DNA from: Oscillospiraceae bacterium
GTDB taxonomy: Bacteria > Bacillota > Clostridia > TANB77 > CAG-508
Direction: 5' to 3'
DNA length: 40,538 bases
NCBI GenBank assembly: GCA_009778695.1
Contig: WRFS01000018.1
Location: 1 to 40,538, forward strand
The notes below the pieces were generated by a model. That model saw nothing but the letters and a program-made list of their open reading frames with translations. It did not search any database and was not told where the DNA came from. The translations under genes were made by a program, and so were the position numbers. Of the stretch, positions 34,549 to 40,538 are shown piece by piece; within the stretch, counting starts at the first letter, position 1, and the number at the start of each line of letters is the position of its first letter.

Positions 34549-34673
34549 AGTAGCGTGAAGGGTAAGTATATCTTTTTAAAAAATTGCCCGACAGCCCTTT
34601 GAGGCATACGGATTACTCCTTGCCCTGGAGGGAGTTTTTTAAAAAGATATACTTACCCTGGAAGCGGGCTACT
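34549..34673 (+). repeat. Structured repeat element, copy B
   Basis: AGTAGCGTGAAG (34549-34560), a perfect 23-bp stem (34561-34583 with 34635-34657), a 51-nt loop starting TTGCCCGACAGCC, and GCGGGCTACT (34664-34673). It is in opposite orientation to copy A, 61 bp away, and lies in the leader of the signal peptidase gene. A reading frame runs through it by chance. Confidence 0.75.
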
Positions 34674-34700
34674 GCAAGCGGTTTGCTCTTGGGAGTTGAT

Positions 34701-35345
34701 GTGTCAAGAAAGGAATGTATTATTAAATTGAAATACACAGAAGAAGCAATAAAAAAAAGAAACTACATAACCAACATAATAGTACAAATACTTAAAAAAC
34801 TACTATTCATAGTACTAATACTATTAATTTATAATTCACTCCTAATCACAAAATCAGCACTCGGAACAGGCGGAGCCAAAGACATATTTGGATACCAAGC
34901 ATACATAATTACAACAGAAAGCATGAAACCAACAATAAAAGTCGGAGACGTAGTCATCATAGAAAACTGTAACGAAAATGAACTAAAAGAAGGAGACATC
35001 ATAACCGTACAAACAAATGCAGGAATTAACACCCACAGAATCGTTGAAATAACAACAAAAGCAGACACAGGCGAAACAGAATATATAACAAAAGGCGATA
35101 ACAACAATGTAGAAGATCCAGAAGCAATAAGCTATAACCAAATAGAAGGCAAAAAAGTAATAATAATACCTTTTCTTGGAACATTGCTATTAGCACTAGA
35201 AAACAAAGCCTATATTCTAATATTAACAATCTTTATAGCAGCTATAGCGATTTATGTAATAAACTTACAAAAAAAGAAAAAAAGAAGGAGAGAAAAAAAG
35301 AAAGATGAAGACAAAAAAGCCAAAAATATTCCGCAAAATAATTAA
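34701..35345 (+). CDS. SipW-type signal peptidase I (S26B)
   Basis: About 214 residues. Start uncertain: GTG 34701 (GGGAG 5 bp before it) or TTG 34728 (AAAGGA 13 bp before it); the frame is open far upstream through repeat B, which should not be translated. A membrane helix (ILKKLLFIVLILLIYNSLL), then IITTESMKPTIKVGDVVII with the catalytic Ser, THRIVEI with His instead of the usual Lys, and GDNNNVEDP with the conserved Asp: the Ser-His pattern of ER/archaeal and SipW signal peptidases. A second helix near the end precedes a basic tail. SipW-type enzymes process biofilm and spore-surface proteins. It overlaps the next gene by 41 bp, so they are coupled. Confidence 0.88.
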   Translation: MSRKECIIKLKYTEEAIKKRNYITNIIVQILKKLLFIVLILLIYNSLLITKSALGTGGAKDIFGYQAYIITTESMKPTIKVGDVVIIENCNENELKEGDIITVQTNAGINTHRIVEITTKADTGETEYITKGDNNNVEDPEAISYNQIEGKKVIIIPFLGTLLLALENKAYILILTIFIAAIAIYVINLQKKKKRRREKKKDEDKKAKNIPQNN

Positions 35346-38295
35346 AAATGCAATACTAATAATACTAGTTATCACTTTTATATATAGCATTGGATACAAC
35401 TTATTTACTGTGCTGAAAATAAACGCCAGCTTCTTTGGATTAAACGTCTTTACAATGGACAGCAACGTTATGAGCCCAGAACTAAGAAAAGGATATTTAG
35501 TAGTATCATTCAGTTCAAAAATTAAAAACTTAAAAGAAAACGATATAATTACGTATGAAGAAAATGGCAGTTATAAAATTAGAAGAATTATGAACGTAAG
35601 AGAAACTAATGGTGCAACAAGCTATTTAGTAAAAGGAGATAATGCCTACTATATAGAGACGGTAGTAGCCGATAGAGTACAAGGGAAGATGATTGCAAAA
35701 GTACCAGTTATTGGCGATATTCTTAAAATAATTCAATCAATAATATTTGCAATTATTGTTTTGGTACTCTTCATCTTTGTATATATGAGAAAAAGAAATA
35801 TACGAAAAAGAATTGAAAGAAGAAAAAATATTAGAAAAATTACTAAAGTTGATGAAAATAGCAAAGAAAGCGGCATAACCCTAATAGCCTTAATAGTTAC
35901 AGTTATAGTAATGCTAATACTAGCAGCTGTTGCCATGTCTAGCATAAACGGTTTTGGATTATTTTCTAAAGCAAATCAAGTAAAAGACATGTATGAAAAT
36001 TCACAAAATTCACCCGAGGCTGATAGCCTATCTACTGAATTGCATGATGATATAAGTGCTGCAATTCAAAGTACAACATCTGGAGGCATAACAATAACTT
36101 CAAATACAACAGGGTGGACAAATAAACCAGTAACAATAACAATATCAACAACAACACTACCAGATGGACAAGCAATATATTATGAAACAGACGAGGTAAC
36201 AACATGGACTAAATATACTGGACCAATAGAAATAACAAAAAATGAAAGAGTTCAAGCACGTTTACAATCAGACTCTGGACAAACCAATGCAGTGGGATAC
36301 AATGTAACAAACATAGATACATTAGCTCCAACAATAGGAAACGCAACAGGAAGCACAGACAAAAGAAACGATGGAGTAATCACAGTAACAGGAATAACAG
36401 ACCCAAAAGATTCCACTGGAGCCAGTGGAACAAGTGGAATAAAAGGTTATTATGTAGCTGAAAGTACAGTTACAACTCCACCAAATGCCACAAGCAATCA
36501 ATGGATAAGTTTAAATGGAACAGACAACTTTACATATTCCGCAACAAATGAAACATACGTTGTGTGGGTAATAGATAATGCAGGGAATATAACACAAACA
36601 GAACCAATAACCGTAAGTAATGTAGTTGGAAATGTAGTTATAACCGCATATAATGATTTAACAATAGTAGCAGGAGATAATGTAACGCTAAAACCAGAAT
36701 ATTCAGGTGAGGCAAAAACAATTGTCTATTCAAGTAGTAATAACAACGTAGCGACAATAGATAGTAGTACTGGTGAAGTAACAGGAGTATCAGCAGGAAC
36801 AGCAACAATGACGGTAACAATGACGAATTATGATGATACAGTAGTAACAGCAACATGTACAGTAACAGTAAAAGCAGCAGTGGTTATAACCGCATATAAT
36901 GATTTAACAATAGTAGCAGGAAATAAAGAAATTCCGCAACTAATATATTCGGGCGATACAAAAACAATTACTTATTCAAGTAGTAATACCAACGTAGCGA
37001 CAATAGATAGTAGCACTGGCGAAGTAACAGGAGTATCAGTTGGAACTGCAACAATGACAGTAACGATGACAGATTATGATAATAAAACCATAACAAAAAC
37101 ATGTACGGTAACAGTACAAACAGCAGTGGCACAAATAGGCACGGTATATTATGCGAGTCTACAATCAGCAGTGGATGCAGTACCAACAACAAATGTACAA
37201 ACAACAGTATTGTTGCTAACGAATACAACAGAATCTGTATTAATAACAGAAAATAAAAATGTGAGTTTGAATTTAAACGGAAAAACATTAACAGCAGGAA
37301 CAGTATCAGCAGCAGCAACTACACGACTTGCCAAAATAGTAAGTTGGAGTGATATAGCAGATATAGATACATCAGTTATCGTTGATGCACTAATAAATTA
37401 TGGAACATTTACACTAACTGGAACGGGAACAATAGCAGATGGAGGTTCAGTGTATTGGGTAGTAGTTAATTGTGGAACATTTGAAATGGATGGAGGTCAA
37501 GTGAACAGATCTGTGTATAATGATGTTGGAGGGACGTTCACACTAACAGCAGGAACAATAACAGGAGATTTAAGTTTAAGTGTTTTAGTAGTAGGAAACG
37601 TAGGAACATTCACGATGAAAGGAGGACAAGTAAACGGAGAGGTGTATAATAATGTGGGAGGATCATTTACACTAACAGCAGGAACAATAACAGGAAGTAC
37701 AAGTGTTTTAGCAGTAGGAAACGCAGGAACATTCACACTGAATGGAGGACAAGTGAACGGAGAGGTGTATAATTATGCGGGAGGAGTATTTACATTAACA
37801 GCAGGAACAATAACAGGAAGTACAAGTGTTTTAGCAGTAGGAAACGTAGGAACATTCACGATGAAAGGAGGACAAGTGAACGGAGATGTGATTAATTATA
37901 CGGGAGGATCATTTACATTAACAACAGGAGCAATAACTGCAATTCCAGGTACTGTGGCAGTAACTAATTATGGAACATTTACACTAAATGGTACTGGAGC
38001 AATAAATGGAGAAACAACTGGTGTATCGATAGCGGTAAATAATTATGGAATATTTGAAATGGATGGAGGACAAGTGTATGGAGAGATGAAGAATCAGTCG
38101 GGAGCATCATTCACAATGACAGCAGGAACAATAACACAGAATCAAGGTTTTGACGCAGTGTATAATTCTGCAGGGGCAACGTTCACAATGACAGCAGGAA
38201 CAATAACTGCATATCCAGGTCATTTGGCAGTAGAAAATTATGGAACATTCTATAGATATGGCGGAATAATAAATGGAACTACTTCTGGCATTTAA
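35305..38295 (+). CDS. Fusion of a degenerate signal-peptidase-like domain with a prepilin-like Ig/beta-helix protein
   Basis: 996 residues. Residues 11-35 are a membrane helix. Residues 50-140 keep an S26 outline: DSNVMSPELRKG retains Ser53 and the Met-x-Pro pattern, and GDN the Asp region, but HRI is RRI at 93-95, so the catalytic base is missing. A second helix (143-160) and a basic loop follow, then SGITLIALIVTVIVMLI at 189-205, the same prepilin-like motif as its neighbours. An Ig-like or Fn3-like part, two BIG2 domains (VVITAYNDLTIVAG ... SSNNNVATIDSSTGEVTGVSAGTATMTVTM) and a beta-helix built of 41-residue repeats complete it. Inferred: a catalytically dead peptidase docking a pilin-like surface protein. 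Possibly two ancestral genes fused. Confidence 0.75.
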   Translation: MKTKKPKIFRKIIKNAILIILVITFIYSIGYNLFTVLKINASFFGLNVFTMDSNVMSPELRKGYLVVSFSSKIKNLKENDIITYEENGSYKIRRIMNVRETNGATSYLVKGDNAYYIETVVADRVQGKMIAKVPVIGDILKIIQSIIFAIIVLVLFIFVYMRKRNIRKRIERRKNIRKITKVDENSKESGITLIALIVTVIVMLILAAVAMSSINGFGLFSKANQVKDMYENSQNSPEADSLSTELHDDISAAIQSTTSGGITITSNTTGWTNKPVTITISTTTLPDGQAIYYETDEVTTWTKYTGPIEITKNERVQARLQSDSGQTNAVGYNVTNIDTLAPTIGNATGSTDKRNDGVITVTGITDPKDSTGASGTSGIKGYYVAESTVTTPPNATSNQWISLNGTDNFTYSATNETYVVWVIDNAGNITQTEPITVSNVVGNVVITAYNDLTIVAGDNVTLKPEYSGEAKTIVYSSSNNNVATIDSSTGEVTGVSAGTATMTVTMTNYDDTVVTATCTVTVKAAVVITAYNDLTIVAGNKEIPQLIYSGDTKTITYSSSNTNVATIDSSTGEVTGVSVGTATMTVTMTDYDNKTITKTCTVTVQTAVAQIGTVYYASLQSAVDAVPTTNVQTTVLLLTNTTESVLITENKNVSLNLNGKTLTAGTVSAAATTRLAKIVSWSDIADIDTSVIVDALINYGTFTLTGTGTIADGGSVYWVVVNCGTFEMDGGQVNRSVYNDVGGTFTLTAGTITGDLSLSVLVVGNVGTFTMKGGQVNGEVYNNVGGSFTLTAGTITGSTSVLAVGNAGTFTLNGGQVNGEVYNYAGGVFTLTAGTITGSTSVLAVGNVGTFTMKGGQVNGDVINYTGGSFTLTTGAITAIPGTVAVTNYGTFTLNGTGAINGETTGVSIAVNNYGIFEMDGGQVYGEMKNQSGASFTMTAGTITQNQGFDAVYNSAGATFTMTAGTITAYPGHLAVENYGTFYRYGGIINGTTSGI
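37492..37930 (+). repeat. Tandem repeats of about 123 bp in the beta-helix
   Basis: Units begin at 37492, 37621, 37744 and 37867 (GGAGGACAAGTG...); three are 123 bp, the first 129 bp. Each codes for one 41-residue rung set (GGQVNGEVYN...GTFTLTAGTITGST...). Near-identity at DNA level suggests recent duplication and copy-number change. Confidence 0.8.
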
Positions 38296-38362
38296 CTAGC
38301 ATTAGAGATTTAATAAAAACATAACAAACAAAAACAAGAGAAAAAAAGGGAGATGGTGAATA

Positions 38363-40213
38363 ATGGAAAGCGATGACACTCTAAGAGAGAGTGGAATAAC
38401 ATTAATAGCACTAATAATCACGGTTATAGTAATGCTAATACTAGCGTTTGTCACTGTATCTAGCATAAATGGTTTTGGATTATTTTCTAAGGTAAACCAA
38501 GCAAAAAACATGTATGAGAATTCTCATGAAGAAGATGAAATTAACAATATAACCGATGCATTAGATAATTATTTACATCAAGGAACATCCACAGAAGGTA
38601 CAACCACAGAAAATGCAAGTATATCATCATATGATGACTTAACAATAGTAAAAGGCAATAAAGCAACTCCGAAACTAGAATATTCAGGTGGAGCAACAAA
38701 AACTACCTATTCAAGTAGCGACATAAATATAGCAACCATAGATAATGCTGGTGAAGTAACTGCTAACGAAGTTGGAACCGCAACTATGACTGTAACAATG
38801 ACAAACAGTGATGACACCACAGTAACAGCAACATGCACAGTAACAGTACAAGCAGCAGTTGCCCAAGTAGGTACAGGAGCAACAGCAGTGTATTATGCAA
38901 GCTTGCAATCAGCAATAGATGCAGTACCAACAACAAATGCAGAAACTCAAGTATTTTTACTAACAGACACAACGGAAACCATAACGGTAAAAGCAAACAA
39001 AAATGTAGACTTGGATTTAAAAGACAAAACATTGACTGGCGTATCAAACTCCGCCGTTAATATAAACAGTTCTGGAACATTAACATTATTAAATGGAACG
39101 ATATTAGTAACAGGAGGAGGTTCGCAAAATTCTGCTATCCAGAATAGCGGAACATTTGCAATGAAAGGCGGAATGATATCAGTAACTGGAGTAACAGATA
39201 CGTATAATTGGGGTGTAAGTGGCAATTCTGGAACATTCACAATGTCAGGAGGAACAATATCAGTAACAGGAGGAAGTAAGTATAATTATGGCGTAGCTTC
39301 TAATTCTGGAACGGTTACAATGACAGGGGGAACTATATCAGTAACTGCAGGAAGTATGGATAATTATGGTGTTAATACCTCAGGTCCATTCACAATGCAA
39401 GGAGGAATGATATTAGCAACTGGAGAAGGTTCAACAAATAATTATGGCATAAGTTGTGGTACTGGGGCATCATTTACAATGACAGAAGGCACAATATCAG
39501 TAACTGGAGGAGGAAGTACAAGCACTGGTGTTTATACCTCAGGTCCATTTATAATGCAAGAAGGTACAATATCAGTAGAAGGAGCATGTACAAATAGTTA
39601 TGGCGTAAGTACTCAGGACACATTCACAATGTCAGGAGGGAAGATATCAGTAACTGGAGGAAGTTCTAATAATAGGGGGGTAAATACTTCGATGTCTAAA
39701 ACATATACAATGACAGGAGGAACAATAGCAGTAACTGGAATAGGAAGTTCGTACAATTATGGTGTAGCTACTGATAAGTTATTTACAATATCAAATGGAA
39801 CGATATCAGCAACTGGAGTAGGAAGTTCGTATAATTATGCTACTTATGGACCAGTATTATTGTACAACTGTTCAATAACAGGAAGTATTGTTGCTCCTAC
39901 AAATACACCTTTTTCTGTCAACATAACCACAACTCCTGGAGCTGGATACAAAATTGAATATTATCCAGGCGGTGCTCCTAGTTCTATTGTTACAGCAGTA
40001 CAATTTCAAACATGGTGTGATGCAGACCAAGCAGGTACAACGTACAATTATTCAGCGACCAAGCAAACAACAGCCTATGGCACTGCCTGGGTATGTACAG
40101 TAGACAAATCAAACCAACAAAACAAAACAGGAGCATACACCACAGATATATATGCAACAATAAGTGGCACAACAAGCATGGTCATGGACATTAGCGGAAT
40201 AATAAATATATGA
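38363..40213 (+). CDS. Prepilin-like surface protein with BIG2 and beta-helix repeats
   Basis: 616 residues; GGAG and GGTG at about 38350-38355 precede the ATG. MESDDTLRESGITLIALIIT is the prepilin-like leader (Gly11 at the cleavage position), nearly identical to the leader of the previous gene. Then FSKVNQAKNMYENS, one BIG2 domain (ISSYDDLTIVKGNKATPKLEYSGG...ATCTVTV) and a Ser/Thr/Gly-rich beta-helix (GTFTMSGGTISVTGGSKYNYGV). Paralogue of the C-terminal half of the 35305 gene, without the peptidase-like part. Likely exported with help of the signal peptidase at 34701 (inference). Confidence 0.85.
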   Translation: MESDDTLRESGITLIALIITVIVMLILAFVTVSSINGFGLFSKVNQAKNMYENSHEEDEINNITDALDNYLHQGTSTEGTTTENASISSYDDLTIVKGNKATPKLEYSGGATKTTYSSSDINIATIDNAGEVTANEVGTATMTVTMTNSDDTTVTATCTVTVQAAVAQVGTGATAVYYASLQSAIDAVPTTNAETQVFLLTDTTETITVKANKNVDLDLKDKTLTGVSNSAVNINSSGTLTLLNGTILVTGGGSQNSAIQNSGTFAMKGGMISVTGVTDTYNWGVSGNSGTFTMSGGTISVTGGSKYNYGVASNSGTVTMTGGTISVTAGSMDNYGVNTSGPFTMQGGMILATGEGSTNNYGISCGTGASFTMTEGTISVTGGGSTSTGVYTSGPFIMQEGTISVEGACTNSYGVSTQDTFTMSGGKISVTGGSSNNRGVNTSMSKTYTMTGGTIAVTGIGSSYNYGVATDKLFTISNGTISATGVGSSYNYATYGPVLLYNCSITGSIVAPTNTPFSVNITTTPGAGYKIEYYPGGAPSSIVTAVQFQTWCDADQAGTTYNYSATKQTTAYGTAWVCTVDKSNQQNKTGAYTTDIYATISGTTSMVMDISGIINI

Positions 40214-40241
40214 GAATTCAAAATAAAAGGAGAATTTAGAA

Positions 40242-40538
<297 letters not shown>

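Noticed and set aside
34362..34673. Group II intron domain V or HEARO/omega RNA
   Set aside because: No AGC...GUU catalytic triad hairpin and no associated reverse transcriptase, IscB or TnpB in the window.
34584..34700. An N-terminal extension of the signal peptidase read through repeat B
   Set aside because: Those ~39 residues are the reading of a hairpin loop and arm that also occurs, inverted, at 34362-34487; there is no ribosome binding site before it.

Overview
The window looks like a chromosomal piece of a low-GC, strictly anaerobic Clostridia-type Firmicute, probably an uncultured gut or host-associated lineage. The evidence is the A/T-rich codon use, good GGAGG-type ribosome binding sites, a four-subunit pyruvate:ferredoxin oxidoreductase, a Spo0A-type response regulator and many large surface proteins with 'GITLIALV'-type prepilin-like N-termini. 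These points come from reading the sequence; no database search was run.

Layout. 0-9.2 kb: a membrane-anchored orphan, a RhuM gene and a Fic gene with a substituted catalytic histidine, a small structured repeat, a family 2 glycosyltransferase, pheT without pheS, a RhuM remnant, and a secreted or anchored zinc-metalloprotease-like protein. 9.3-13.2 kb, minus strand: porC-porD-[DUF4160-DUF2442]-porA-porB, a PFOR operon split by a small two-gene cassette and carrying a 116-bp palindromic repeat between porA and porB. 13.3-15.0 kb: a prepilin-like protein with a formylglycine-generating-enzyme/C-type-lectin-like tail whose last ~50 codons look like the variable region of a diversity-generating retroelement. 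15.2-21.7 kb: a giant RHS/YD-repeat toxin ending in a colicin E3-type 16S rRNase domain, followed with a 4-bp overlap by a two-part zinc-ribbon protein that is the likely immunity factor. 21.8-24.2 kb, minus strand: a GHKL histidine kinase and a Spo0A-type response regulator. 24.4-26.1 kb: a 40-residue ORF coupled to a coiled-coil protein. 26.1-34.4 kb: an adhesin of about 2,740 codons (GLUG-like and glycine-rich beta-helix). 34.4-40.5 kb: two inverted hairpin repeats, a SipW-type signal peptidase, a peptidase-like/prepilin fusion, and tandem pilin-like Ig/beta-helix proteins, the last broken near a (CA)17 microsatellite.

How it may fit together. An array of TTCAAC motifs at 10-bp spacing occurs twice: upstream of the RHS toxin, and in the divergent region between the response regulator and the coiled-coil operon. 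This suggests (inference) that the adjacent two-component system controls its own synthesis, the RHS toxin and the coiled-coil operon as one contact-dependent competition island. The RHS gene, the kinase, the regulator and the giant adhesin are each interrupted by one or more single-base indels (eight in all), while genes in the first 15 kb are intact. This is either decay or phase-off of the surface/competition island, or a base-quality problem in the assembly.

A second possible novelty is a family of three hairpin elements with conserved ends (AGTAGCGTGAAG ... GGAAGCGGGCTACT), a conserved loop, and stems that differ completely in sequence yet stay complementary.
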